NCBI GenBank assembly: GCA_910576865.1
Contig: CAJTKE010000019.1
Coordinates: forward strand, 1-49,320
Source: an uncultured Oscillibacter sp.
Lineage (GTDB): Bacteria; Bacillota; Clostridia; Oscillospirales; Oscillospiraceae
Direction: 5' to 3'
Length of the DNA: 49,320 nt
Shown here one piece after another: positions 12,481-20,737 of this stretch; within the stretch, counting starts at the first letter, position 1; every line of letters starts with the position of its first letter. The notes under the pieces are model-generated. The model was not told the DNA's origin, made no database searches, and saw only the letters and a program-made list of their open reading frames with translations. A program made the position numbers and the translations under genes.

Positions 12481-15129
12481 ATGAACAAGCTGGTCATGGG
12501 CGTCCTGGCCCACGTGGACGCCGGGAAAACCACCCTCTCCGAGGCCCTGCTGTATCAGAGCGGGGCCATCCGCCGCCTGGGCCGGGTGGACCACCGGGAC
12601 GCGTTCCTGGACACCGACGAGATGGAGCGGGAGCGGGGCATCACCATCTTCTCCAAACAGGCGGAGTTCTCTTTGGGGGACCTGGACGTCACGTTGCTGG
12701 ACACCCCGGGCCACGTGGACTTCTCCGCCGAGGCGGAGCGGGTCCTACAGGTGCTGGACTGCGCGGTTTTGGTGGTCAGCGGCTCCGACGGGGTTCAGGC
12801 CCACACCCGGACCCTCTGGCGGCTGCTGGAGCGGTACGCCGTGCCCACGTTCCTCTTTCTCAACAAGATGGACCTGGCGGGCACGGACCGGGAGGCCCTG
12901 CTGGCGGAGCTGAAACAGCGCCTGGACGGGGGCTGCGTGGATTTCTCCCTGCCGCGGTCGGCTCTGGCCGAGGAGGCCGCCGTCTGCGACGAGGCGCTTT
13001 TGGAGCGCTATCTGGAATCCGGGGCGGTGTCGGAGGAGGACCTGACGGACCTGATCCGGCGGCGGAAGCTGTTCCCCTGCCTCTTCGGCTCCGCGCTGAA
13101 GCTGGAGGGGGTGGAGGCGCTTTTGGAAACCCTCCGCCGCCACGCGCCCCTGCAAACCTATGGGCCGGAGTTCGGGGCCCGGGTCTTCAAGGTCTCCCGG
13201 GACGACCGGGGGGCCCGGCTCACCTGGATGAAGGTCACCGGCGGCGTCTTGAAAACCAAGGACCTGCTGACCAACCGCAGGCCGGACACGCCGGAGGAGG
13301 AGGTCTGGGAGGAGAAGGCGGACCAGCTCCGCCTCTACTCCGGGGCCAGGTTTCAGCCGGTGGACAGCGCCCCCGCCGGGACGGTGGTGGCCGTCACCGG
13401 ATTGAGCCGGGCCCTGCCGGGTCAGGGACTGGGGTATGAGACCGCCTGGACCGTCCCCGCCCTGGAGCCGGTGCTGGCCTACCAGATGGAGACGGCGGCG
13501 GACCCCTCCACGGCCCTGAAGGCCCTGCGTCTCCTGGAGGAGGAGGACCCCCAGCTCCGGGTGTCCTGGACCGCCGGGGCCGTCCGGGTCCAGCTGATGG
13601 GGGAAGTCCAGACGGAGATTCTCCAGCGCCGGTTGAAGGAGCGCTTCGGTATTGAAGCGCGATTTGGCGCGGGCCGGGTGGTGTACCGGGAGACCATCGC
13701 CGCCCCGGTGGAGGGCGTGGGCCACTTCGAGCCTCTGCGGCACTATGCCGAGGTCCATCTCCTTCTGGAGCCCCTGCCCCGGGGGACGGGCCTGCGCTTC
13801 GCCTCCGTCTGCCCGGAGGACCAGCTGGACGGCCACTGGCAGAGGCTCATCCTGACCCACCTGTGGGAGAAGCCGCACCTGGGGGTTCTCACCGGGTCCC
13901 CCGTCACGGACATGAAGATCACTCTGACGGCGGGCCGGGCCCACGAGAAGCACACCGAGGGCGGCGACTTCCGTCAGGCCACCTACCGGGCGGTGCGCCA
14001 GGGGCTGATGAGCGCCGAGAGCGTCCTGCTGGAGCCCTGGTACGCCTTCCGCCTGGAGCTGCCCGCCGCCCAGCTGGGCCGGGCCCTGAACGACGTCCAG
14101 CAGATGGGCGGCGAGACGGAGGCCCCGGAGACCCTGGGGGACGAGGCCGTCCTCACCGGGGAGGCCCCGGTGGCCGCCCTGGGGGACTACGCCCGGGAGC
14201 TGGCCGCCTACACCAAGGGCCAGGGCCGCCTGAGCCTACGGCCCGCCGGGTACCGGCCCTGCGCGGACCCGGAAGCGGTGATCGAGGCCATCGGCTACGA
14301 CCCGGAGCGGGACGTGGAGAACACGCCGGACTCCGTCTTCTGCGCCCACGGGGCGGGGTATACGGTGAAGTGGACCGACGTCCCCGCCCAGGCCCACGTG
14401 GACAGCGGCATCCGCCTGAACGCCCCGGCGCCGGAGGAGGCCAAGGAGCCGGAGACCCGGCGAAGCGCCGCCTACGCCGGGACCATCGAGCAGGACAAGG
14501 AGCTCCAGGCCATCTTCGAGCGGACCTACGGGGCGGTGAAGCGCCGGGACTTCCTGCCCCCCAAGGCCCCCCGGAGGCCCGTCTCATCGGAGGCGGCGCC
14601 GTCCCGGGCCATCCGCCGCCCGGACAACCGGCCGGAGTACCTGCTGGTGGACGGGTACAACATCATCTTCGCCTGGGAGGAGCTGAAGGCGGTCGCCCGG
14701 GAGAGCCTGGACGCCGCCCGGGCGGCCCTGTGTGACCTTCTTTGCAACTACCAGGGCTGCCGGGGCTGTCAGGTCATCGCCGTCTTCGACGCCTACAAGG
14801 TCCGGGGGGGCCAGGGGTCCGTGAAGAAGTACCACAGCATCCACGTGGTCTACACCAAGGAGGCGGAGACGGCGGACGCCTATATCGAGCGGGCCACCTA
14901 TGAGCTGGGGAAGCGGTACCGGGTCCGGGTGGCCACCTCCGACGGGCCGGAGCAGCTGATCATCCTGGGCCACGGGGCCCTTCGGGTCTCGGCCTCCGCC
15001 TTCCGGGAGGAGGTGGAGCAGGTCCAGGGCCGGATCGCCCGGATTCTGGCCGACAACAACCGCCGGAGCCACGGGGCCCTCCGGGCCGCCATGGAGCAGG
15101 CGGAGAAGAACAAGCAGGAGGAGGAATGA
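12481..15129 (+). CDS. Tet(M)/EF-G-like translational GTPase fused to a YacP/Rae1-type NYN nuclease
   Basis: An 882-residue fusion. Residues 1 to about 640 are a ribosomal-protection-type translational GTPase: G1 AHVDAGKT (10-17), RERGIT, DTPGHVDF, NKMD, then EF-G-like domains II to V (RVVYRETIAAPVEGVGHFEP, GGDFRQATYRAVRQGLM). Residues about 717-882 are an NYN/PIN-like domain with the acidic residues of the YacP family: LLVDGYNIIFAW, VIAVFDAYKV, TKEAETADAYIE and ATSDGPEQ. B. subtilis YacP (Rae1) is an endoribonuclease that cuts mRNA in the ribosomal A site. The natural reading is one protein that both remodels and cleaves at the A site. AGGAGG precedes the ATG. Its stop overlaps the next gene as ATGA. 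Tetracycline resistance cannot be claimed from sequence alone. Confidence 0.9.
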   Translation: MNKLVMGVLAHVDAGKTTLSEALLYQSGAIRRLGRVDHRDAFLDTDEMERERGITIFSKQAEFSLGDLDVTLLDTPGHVDFSAEAERVLQVLDCAVLVVSGSDGVQAHTRTLWRLLERYAVPTFLFLNKMDLAGTDREALLAELKQRLDGGCVDFSLPRSALAEEAAVCDEALLERYLESGAVSEEDLTDLIRRRKLFPCLFGSALKLEGVEALLETLRRHAPLQTYGPEFGARVFKVSRDDRGARLTWMKVTGGVLKTKDLLTNRRPDTPEEEVWEEKADQLRLYSGARFQPVDSAPAGTVVAVTGLSRALPGQGLGYETAWTVPALEPVLAYQMETAADPSTALKALRLLEEEDPQLRVSWTAGAVRVQLMGEVQTEILQRRLKERFGIEARFGAGRVVYRETIAAPVEGVGHFEPLRHYAEVHLLLEPLPRGTGLRFASVCPEDQLDGHWQRLILTHLWEKPHLGVLTGSPVTDMKITLTAGRAHEKHTEGGDFRQATYRAVRQGLMSAESVLLEPWYAFRLELPAAQLGRALNDVQQMGGETEAPETLGDEAVLTGEAPVAALGDYARELAAYTKGQGRLSLRPAGYRPCADPEAVIEAIGYDPERDVENTPDSVFCAHGAGYTVKWTDVPAQAHVDSGIRLNAPAPEEAKEPETRRSAAYAGTIEQDKELQAIFERTYGAVKRRDFLPPKAPRRPVSSEAAPSRAIRRPDNRPEYLLVDGYNIIFAWEELKAVARESLDAARAALCDLLCNYQGCRGCQVIAVFDAYKVRGGQGSVKKYHSIHVVYTKEAETADAYIERATYELGKRYRVRVATSDGPEQLIILGHGALRVSASAFREEVEQVQGRIARILADNNRRSHGALRAAMEQAEKNKQEEE

Positions 15130-15131
15130 GC

Positions 15132-15566
15132 ATGGGAGGAACACTGTTCGCCGCCCTGGCGGCGTATTCCGGCTGCGCCGCCGCGCGGGCGGGCCTGGAC
15201 CGGGCGGGCCGTCCCGGCGCGGAGTACCTGGGGGGCCGGGTCCGGCTGAAGCCGGTCTGGAACGAGGGGGCGGCCTTCAGCCTGCCCATTCCGGCGGAGG
15301 TCCTGCCCCTGGCCTCGGCGGCGGCGCTGGGGCTGCTGTGGACCCGGCGGCGGCGCTGCCCCCTGGGGACGGGGCTGATTCTGGGCGGGGGCCTCAGCAA
15401 CCTCCGGGAGCGGCTGACGGAGGGCCGGGTCCGCGACTACCTCCAGTTCCCCCGGGCCCCGAGGCCCCTGGACCGCTACGTCTTCAATCTGGCGGACCTG
15501 TGCGTCTTCGCCGGCGGGGCCCTGTGCGTCCTCCGGGACCGCCGGGGCGGCAAAGCCGCCCCTTGA
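15132..15566 (+). CDS. LspA-like (signal peptidase II family) membrane protein
   Basis: A 144-residue membrane protein resembling lipoprotein signal peptidase. LKPVWNEGAAFSLP matches the VWNxGAAF motif. Both aspartates of the aspartyl protease pair are present, in GRVRDYLQF (about residue 102) and FNLADLCVFAG (about 122). The usual GN-L-x-DR box is altered to LSNLRERLTEG, so activity may differ. The ATG at 15132 has AGGAGG 7 nt upstream; an ATG at 15126 overlaps the previous stop and is the alternative start. It is coupled to the GTPase-nuclease gene. It may be a divergent second LspA. Confidence 0.75.
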   Translation: MGGTLFAALAAYSGCAAARAGLDRAGRPGAEYLGGRVRLKPVWNEGAAFSLPIPAEVLPLASAAALGLLWTRRRRCPLGTGLILGGGLSNLRERLTEGRVRDYLQFPRAPRPLDRYVFNLADLCVFAGGALCVLRDRRGGKAAP

Positions 15567-15591
15567 CTTTCCGGCGGTCCTGTGCTAAACT
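15563..15591 (+). promoter_or_regulatory. Promoter of the SCIFF peptide gene
   Basis: TTGACT (15563-15568, overlapping the preceding stop codon) and TAAACT (15586-15591) with a 17-bp spacer, about 70 bp before the peptide start. Confidence 0.75.
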
Positions 15592-15661
15592 GTCCAAGAC
15601 AAAAGGCCGCTTGTCCCAAGAGCGGAGCGTTTCAAATTCAATTCAGATGGGAGTAAATATC

Positions 15662-15802
15662 ATGAAGAGAATCAAGACCCTGGAGACCCGCAGTCTCTGC
15701 GAGAGCGCCAAGAAGGGCGGCTGCGGCGAGTGCCAGACCTCCTGCCAGTCCGCCTGCAAGACCTCCTGCGGCGTCGCCAATCAGAAGTGCGAGCAGAAGT
15801 GA
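15662..15802 (+). CDS. scfA: SCIFF ribosomally synthesised peptide precursor
   Basis: A 46-residue precursor with the conserved leader MKRIKTLETRS and the core GGCGECQTSCQSACKTSC followed by a final cysteine. SCIFF peptides (six cysteines in forty-five) are near-universal in Clostridia and receive thioether bridges from the neighbouring radical SAM enzyme. This one has seven cysteines (13, 21, 24, 28, 32, 36, 43); the one at position 13, next to the leader, is extra. GGGAG lies 8 nt upstream of the ATG. A hairpin with a T run separates it from the maturase, so the peptide mRNA is probably in excess. Confidence 0.96.
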   Translation: MKRIKTLETRSLCESAKKGGCGECQTSCQSACKTSCGVANQKCEQK

Positions 15803-15809
15803 AAACGCG

Positions 15810-15836
15810 AAGCGCCGCCTCACGGGCGGCGCTTTT
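15810..15836 (+). terminator. Partial terminator between SCIFF peptide and maturase
   Basis: A 10-bp stem AAGCGCCGCC/GGCGGCGCTT (15810-15819 with 15825-15834) and four T residues. It lies 7 nt after the peptide stop, likely letting only part of the transcription into the maturase gene. Confidence 0.75.
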
Positions 15837-15863
15837 CCTTGAATTCCACACAGGAGGATTCCC

Positions 15864-17258
15864 ATGGTACATCAATACAAACTGAACGGCTGCAACATCG
15901 TCCTGGACAGCTGCTCCGGCGGGGTCCACGTGGTGGACGAGGTGGCCTATGACGTCATCGCCCTCTGGCCGGACCACACGGCGGAGGAGATCGTGAAGAC
16001 CCTGCTGGAAAAATACCCGGACCGCCCCGACGTGACGGAGGCGGAGCTCCGGGAGTGCATCGCCGACGTGGAGGCCCTGGTGCGGTCCGGGCAGCTCCAC
16101 ACGCCGGACACCTTCGCGGACATCGCCGGGACCTTCAAGGAGCGTTCCGGCGACGTGGTGAAGGCCCTGTGCCTCCACGTGGCCCACAGCTGCAACCTCA
16201 ACTGCTCCTACTGCTTCGCAAGCCAGGGGAAATACCACGGCGACCGGGCTTTGATGAGCTTCGAGGTGGGGAAGCAGGCCCTGGACTTCCTCATCGCCCA
16301 CTCGGGGGATCGGACCAACCTGGAGGTGGATTTCTTCGGCGGCGAGCCGCTGATGAACTGGCAGGTGGTGAAGGACCTGGTGGCCTACGCCCGGACCCGG
16401 GAGGAGCCCTGCCGCAAGCACTTCCGCTTCACCCTCACCACCAACGGGATGCTGATTGACCAGGACGTCATCGACTTCGCCAACCGGGAGATGGACAATG
16501 TGGTCCTCTCCCTGGACGGGCGGAAGGAGATTCACGACGCCCTCCGGGTGGACTACGCCGGAAACGGCAGCTATGACCGCATTGTTCCCAGGTTCCAGGA
16601 GCTGGTGAAGGCCCGGGGGGGAACCCGGTACTATATGCGGGGCACCTTCACCCACCGGAACCCGGATTTCACGAAGGACCTCTTCCACATGGCGGACCTG
16701 GGCTTCACTGAGCTCTCCATGGAGCCGGTGGTCTGCGCCCCCGGGGACCCGGCGGCTTTGACGGCGGAGGACCTGGAGACCGTCAAGGAGCAGTACGAGC
16801 TCCTGGCCGTGGAGATGCTCAAGCGCCACCGGGAGGGCCGGCCCATCACCTTCTACCACTACATGCTGGACCTCGCCGGGGGGCCCTGCGTCTACAAGCG
16901 GGTGTCCGGCTGCGGCAGCGGCACGGAGTATATGGCCGTCACCCCCTGGGGGGACCTGTACCCCTGCCACCAGTTCGTGGGGGAGGAGGCGTACAGGCTG
17001 GGGGACGTGTGGAAGGGCGTGACCAATACCGCCCTCCGGGAGGAGTTCCGCTCCTGCAACGCCTACGCCCGGCCCGAGTGCGCGGACTGCTGGGCGAAGC
17101 TCTACTGCTCCGGCGGCTGCGCCGCCAACGCCTATCACGCCTCCGGGTCCATCCGGGGCGTGTATGAGGCGGGCTGCGAGCTTTTCCGCAAGCGGATGGA
17201 GTGCGCCATCATGCTCCAGGCCGCTTTGGCGGAGGACGCGGAGGGGCGGGAGGCATGA
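15864..17258 (+). CDS. scfB: Thioether cross-link-forming SCIFF peptide maturase (radical SAM/SPASM)
   Basis: A 464-residue radical SAM enzyme. An N-terminal peptide-recognition domain (about 1-95) precedes the radical SAM motif CNLNCSYC with Cys110, Cys114 and Cys117. FFGGEPLMNW is the family GGEP motif. The C-terminal SPASM region carries many cysteines (GCGSGTEY, DLYPCHQF, CADCWAKLYCSGGC) that hold auxiliary iron-sulfur clusters. The enzyme links cysteine sulfur of SCIFF to alpha carbons of acceptor residues. AGGAGG precedes the ATG. Its stop overlaps the decarboxylase start (ATGA). Confidence 0.96.
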   Translation: MVHQYKLNGCNIVLDSCSGGVHVVDEVAYDVIALWPDHTAEEIVKTLLEKYPDRPDVTEAELRECIADVEALVRSGQLHTPDTFADIAGTFKERSGDVVKALCLHVAHSCNLNCSYCFASQGKYHGDRALMSFEVGKQALDFLIAHSGDRTNLEVDFFGGEPLMNWQVVKDLVAYARTREEPCRKHFRFTLTTNGMLIDQDVIDFANREMDNVVLSLDGRKEIHDALRVDYAGNGSYDRIVPRFQELVKARGGTRYYMRGTFTHRNPDFTKDLFHMADLGFTELSMEPVVCAPGDPAALTAEDLETVKEQYELLAVEMLKRHREGRPITFYHYMLDLAGGPCVYKRVSGCGSGTEYMAVTPWGDLYPCHQFVGEEAYRLGDVWKGVTNTALREEFRSCNAYARPECADCWAKLYCSGGCAANAYHASGSIRGVYEAGCELFRKRMECAIMLQAALAEDAEGREA

Positions 17259-18601
17259 CCACCCCCATTCGGGACTTTCTCCGGGACTATCAGCGGAAGG
17301 GTACGGCCCGCTTCCACATGCCGGGCCACAAGGGCCGGGGCCCCTTGGGCTGCGAGGCCTGGGACCTGACGGAGATCCCCGGCGCGGACTCCCTCCATGA
17401 GGCGGCGGGGATCATCGCCCAGAGCGAAGAAAACGCCGCCGCCCTCTTCGGCTCCGCCGCCACGTTCTACTCCACCGAGGGGTCCAGCCAGTGCGTCAAG
17501 GCCATGCTGTTCCTGGCCCTCCAGCGCCGCCGGGCAGGCACGCCGCCGGTGATTCTGGCCGCCCGGAATGTCCACAAGTCCTTCGTCCACGCCGCCGCCC
17601 TGCTGGACTTCAAGCCGGTGTGGCTGTGGCCGGAGGAGGGGGAAAGCGCCTCCCTCTGCGCCTGTCCCGTCACGGCGGCGGGCCTGGAGGAGGCCCTGTC
17701 CGCCCTGGACGCGCCCCCCGCCGCCGTCTACGTCACCAGCCCCGACTACCTGGGAAATCTCCAGGACATCCCGGCTTTGGCGGAGGTCTGCCGCGCCCGG
17801 GGGACGCCGCTGCTGGTGGACAACGCCCACGGGGCTTACCTGCGGTTTCTGAAATCCTCCCTCCACCCCCTGGACCAGGGGGCGGACCTCTGCTGCGACT
17901 CCGCCCACAAGACCCTGCCGGTTCTCACCGGCGGGGCGTACCTGCATGTTTCCAAAACCGCCCCGGCGGCGTTCCGGGAGAGGGCCAGGGAGGCCCTGGC
18001 CCTCTTCGGGTCCACCAGCCCGTCGTACCTGACGATGGCCTCCCTGGACCTGTGCGGCGACTGGCTGACAGGGGAGGGCCCGGAGCGTATCCGCGCCGCC
18101 GCCGAAGGGCTGAAATCGCTGAAACAGGGCCTCTCCGAACGGGGCTGGGTCTTTGCGGGGAACGAACCCCTGAAGCTCACCTTTGACGCCGCCGCCTCCG
18201 GCCGGGACGGCTTCGCCCTGGCGGACCTTCTGCGGGCCGGAGGCGTGGAGCCGGAGTACGCGGACCGGGACCATGTGGTGCTGATGGCCTCCGGGTCCAC
18301 GGACGGGGAGGCGTTCCGGGCCGTGGAGGATGCGCTTCATGCCGTGGCGCCCTGCCGCGGAGCTTCCCGCCCGGCCCCGCCCCTGGCGAAGGGGGAGCGG
18401 GTGATGTCCGTCCGGGAAGCCCTCTTCGCCCCCCGGGAGACCGTCCAGGCGGGGGAGAGCCTGGGGAGAATCTGCGGGGCGCCCACGGTGAGCTGCCCCC
18501 CGGCGGTGCCCGTGGCGGTGTCCGGGGAGCGGATCGGGGAGAAGGCCCTGACCCTGTTCCGGTACTACGGCGTGGAAGCCGTGGACGTGCTGAAAGAGTG
18601 A
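17255..18601 (+). CDS. PLP-dependent Orn/Lys/Arg decarboxylase-family protein
   Basis: A 448-residue fold-type I PLP enzyme of the short Firmicute arginine/lysine/ornithine decarboxylase family. Signatures are ARFHMPGHKGRG at the N-terminus, TFYSTEGSSQCVKAMLF, TSPDYLGNLQDIP, LLVDNAHGAYLRF, and the PLP lysine Lys219 in SAHKTLPVLTGG. A C-terminal domain follows (GERVMSVREALFAPRETV). Such enzymes make polyamine precursors, but substrate specificity cannot be read here. The ATG overlaps the maturase stop by 4 nt, a linkage common around clostridial SCIFF loci. Confidence 0.88.
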   Translation: MTTPIRDFLRDYQRKGTARFHMPGHKGRGPLGCEAWDLTEIPGADSLHEAAGIIAQSEENAAALFGSAATFYSTEGSSQCVKAMLFLALQRRRAGTPPVILAARNVHKSFVHAAALLDFKPVWLWPEEGESASLCACPVTAAGLEEALSALDAPPAAVYVTSPDYLGNLQDIPALAEVCRARGTPLLVDNAHGAYLRFLKSSLHPLDQGADLCCDSAHKTLPVLTGGAYLHVSKTAPAAFRERAREALALFGSTSPSYLTMASLDLCGDWLTGEGPERIRAAAEGLKSLKQGLSERGWVFAGNEPLKLTFDAAASGRDGFALADLLRAGGVEPEYADRDHVVLMASGSTDGEAFRAVEDALHAVAPCRGASRPAPPLAKGERVMSVREALFAPRETVQAGESLGRICGAPTVSCPPAVPVAVSGERIGEKALTLFRYYGVEAVDVLKE

Positions 18602-18631
18602 AAATCAAAAAATGAGGCAAACTAGGCCTTG

Positions 18632-18664
18632 CCGCCCCATTCCTCTGGGACGGGGCGGATTTTT
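18632..18664 (+). terminator. Terminator after the decarboxylase
   Basis: The stem CCGCCCC/GGGGCGG (18632-18638 with 18652-18658) is followed by a T run at 18660-18664. It lies just upstream of the ferredoxin start. Confidence 0.8.
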
Positions 18665-18685
18665 GCTTTGATTGGAGAGACGTTT

Positions 18686-18865
18686 ATGAACGCGACGGTC
18701 AACGAAAGCTGCATCGGATGCGGCCTGTGCGCCGGGAACTGCCCGGAGGTCTTCACCATGGGGGACGACGGCTTCGCCCACGGCGGGGAAGTGCCCGACA
18801 ACCTGATGGACGCGGCCCAGTCCGCCCGGGACGAGTGCCCGGTCAGCGCGATCAGCATCGGTTGA
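18686..18865 (+). CDS. Ferredoxin, single [4Fe-4S]
   Basis: A 59-residue soluble electron carrier. One cluster is bound by CIGCGLCAGNCP plus the distal cysteine in CPVSAIS. It is shorter than the 2[4Fe-4S] clostridial ferredoxin and resembles the mono-cluster type. TTGGAGAG lies upstream of the ATG at 18686. It is bracketed by terminators on both sides, so it is an independent gene. The redox partner is not indicated by context; the nearby radical SAM maturase needs an electron source, but a link is only conjecture. Confidence 0.92.
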   Translation: MNATVNESCIGCGLCAGNCPEVFTMGDDGFAHGGEVPDNLMDAAQSARDECPVSAISIG

Positions 18866-18899
18866 AGAAAGGACCGCCCGGCAGGGCGGTCCTTTCTTC
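18864..18899. terminator. Bidirectional terminator between ferredoxin and lepA
   Basis: A perfect 16-bp stem GAAGAAAGGACCGCCC with its complement (18864-18879 with 18884-18899). It overlaps both the ferredoxin stop and the lepA stop. Confidence 0.88.
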
Positions 18900-20703
18900 A
18901 TTCATCCAGCTTGAGCACCGCCAGAAACGCCTCCGTGGGAATCTGCACGGAGCCCAGGGAGCGCATTTTCTTCTTGCCCTCCTTCTGCTTTTCCAGCAGC
19001 TTCTTCTTCCGGGTGATGTCGCCGCCGTAGCACTTGGCCAGCACGTCCTTCCGCATGGCCTTGACGGTCTCCCGGGCGATGACCCGCCCGCCGATGGCGG
19101 CCTGCACCGGCACCTCGAAGAGCTGGCGGGGGATGTTCTCCTTCAGCTTCTCGCAGAGCTTCCGGGCCCGGGGATAGGCCTTGTCCTTGTGGGCGATGAA
19201 GCTCAGGGCGTCCACCTGGTCGCCGTTGAGAAGAAGGTCCACCTTCACCAGCTCGCTGGGCCGGTAGCCGGAGAGCTCGTAGTCCAGCGAGGCGTAGCCC
19301 TTCGTGTTGGCCTTCAGCGTGTCGAAGAAGTCGTAGATGATCTCATTCAGGGGCATCTGATAGTGGAGCTCCACCAGATGGGTGTCCAGGTACTGCATGT
19401 CCTTGAACTCCCCCCGGCGCTCCTGGCACATGGGCATGATGTTGCCCACGTAGTCGTTGGGGGAGATGATGGACACCTTCACATAGGGCTCCTCCGCCCG
19501 CTCGATGGAGGCCGGGTCCGGGTAGTTGTGGGGGTTGTCCACCCGGACGAGGCTGCCGTCGGTCTTGTACACGTCGTAGATGACGGAGGGCAGGGTGGTC
19601 ACCAGGTCCAGGTCGAATTCCCGCTCCAGCCGCTCCTGGATGACCTCCATGTGGAGCATGCCCAGAAAGCCGCAGCGGAAGCCGAAGCCCAGGGCGACAG
19701 ACGACTCGGGCTCGAAGGAGAGGGACGCGTCGTTGAGGCGGAGCTTTTCCAGGGCGTCCCGGAGGTCCGGGTACTTGGACCCGTCCTCGGTGTAGATGCC
19801 GCAGTAGACCATGGGCTGCACGGGCCGGTAGCCGGGGAGGGCCTCCGCCGCGGGGTTCGCCGCGTCGGTGACCGTGTCGCCTACCCGGGTGTCCTGGACA
19901 TTTTTGATGGAGGCGGTGAAATAGCCCACCTCCCCCGCCCGGAGGCAGTCGCAGGGCTCCATGCCCAGGGGCAGCAGGTGGCCGCACTCCACCACCTGAT
20001 AGCTGGCGCCGGAGGCCATCATCTTCACCGTCTGCCCGGTTCGGAGGGACCCCTCCATGAGGCGCATGTAGACGATGACGCCCCGGTAGCTGTCATACTG
20101 GCTGTCGAAGATCAACGCCTTCAGGGGGGCCTTTTCGTCCCCGGCGGGGGGCGGGACGTTCTTCACAATGTCCTCCAGCACCGCGTCGATGTTGACCCCC
20201 ATTTTGGCGGAGATCTCCGGCGCGTCCAGGGCCGGGAGGCCGATGATGTCCTCCACCTCCTGCTTGGCCTGGGCGGGGTTGGCGGCGGGGAGGTCGATCT
20301 TGTTGAAGACCGGGAGAATTTCCAGGTCGTGCTCCATGGCGAGGTAGGTGTTGGCCAGGGTCTGGGCCTCCACGCCCTGGGTGGAGTCCACCACCAGCAC
20401 CGCCCCCTCGCAGGCGGCCAGGGACCGGGACACCTCATAGTTGAAGTCCACATGGCCCGGGGTGTCAATGAGGTTCAGGGCGTAGACCTCCCCGTCGGCG
20501 GCGGTGTAGTTCAGCCGCACGGCCCGGGCCTTGATGGTGATGCCCCGCTCCTTTTCAAGGTCCATGTTGTCCAGGAGCTGGCTCTCCATCTCCCGCTGGG
20601 AAACGGCGTTGCACTTCTCCAGCAGGCGGTCCGCCAGGGTGGACTTGCCGTGGTCGATATGGGCGATGATGGAAAAGTTGCGGATATGGTCTTGCTGTAT
20701 CAT
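18898..20703 (-). CDS. lepA: Elongation factor 4 (LepA)
   Basis: A 601-residue translational GTPase, the normal length, that acts on stalled or mis-translocated ribosomes. GTPase motifs are AHIDHGKS, ERGITIKA, DTPGHVDF and NKID. The LepA-specific C-terminal domain is present (RAEYGD-like region replaced here by RRGEFKDMQYLDTHLVELHY) with ENIPRQLFEVPVQAAIGGRV and the terminal KKKMRSLGSVQIPTEAFLAVL. AAGGAGG precedes the ATG. It follows the O-acyltransferase genes by 34 nt and may be read from the same leftward transcript. Confidence 0.97.
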   Translation of the reverse strand: MIQQDHIRNFSIIAHIDHGKSTLADRLLEKCNAVSQREMESQLLDNMDLEKERGITIKARAVRLNYTAADGEVYALNLIDTPGHVDFNYEVSRSLAACEGAVLVVDSTQGVEAQTLANTYLAMEHDLEILPVFNKIDLPAANPAQAKQEVEDIIGLPALDAPEISAKMGVNIDAVLEDIVKNVPPPAGDEKAPLKALIFDSQYDSYRGVIVYMRLMEGSLRTGQTVKMMASGASYQVVECGHLLPLGMEPCDCLRAGEVGYFTASIKNVQDTRVGDTVTDAANPAAEALPGYRPVQPMVYCGIYTEDGSKYPDLRDALEKLRLNDASLSFEPESSVALGFGFRCGFLGMLHMEVIQERLEREFDLDLVTTLPSVIYDVYKTDGSLVRVDNPHNYPDPASIERAEEPYVKVSIISPNDYVGNIMPMCQERRGEFKDMQYLDTHLVELHYQMPLNEIIYDFFDTLKANTKGYASLDYELSGYRPSELVKVDLLLNGDQVDALSFIAHKDKAYPRARKLCEKLKENIPRQLFEVPVQAAIGGRVIARETVKAMRKDVLAKCYGGDITRKKKLLEKQKEGKKKMRSLGSVQIPTEAFLAVLKLDE

Positions 20704-20737
20704 AGAGAAAAGCCTCCTTGGGGAAGTCTTGATGGTG

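Noticed and set aside
12481..15129. Calling the GTPase a tetracycline resistance determinant
   Set aside because: It is Tet(M)-like, but EF-G-like paralogues with other roles share the same motifs; the nuclease fusion further separates it from known Tet proteins.
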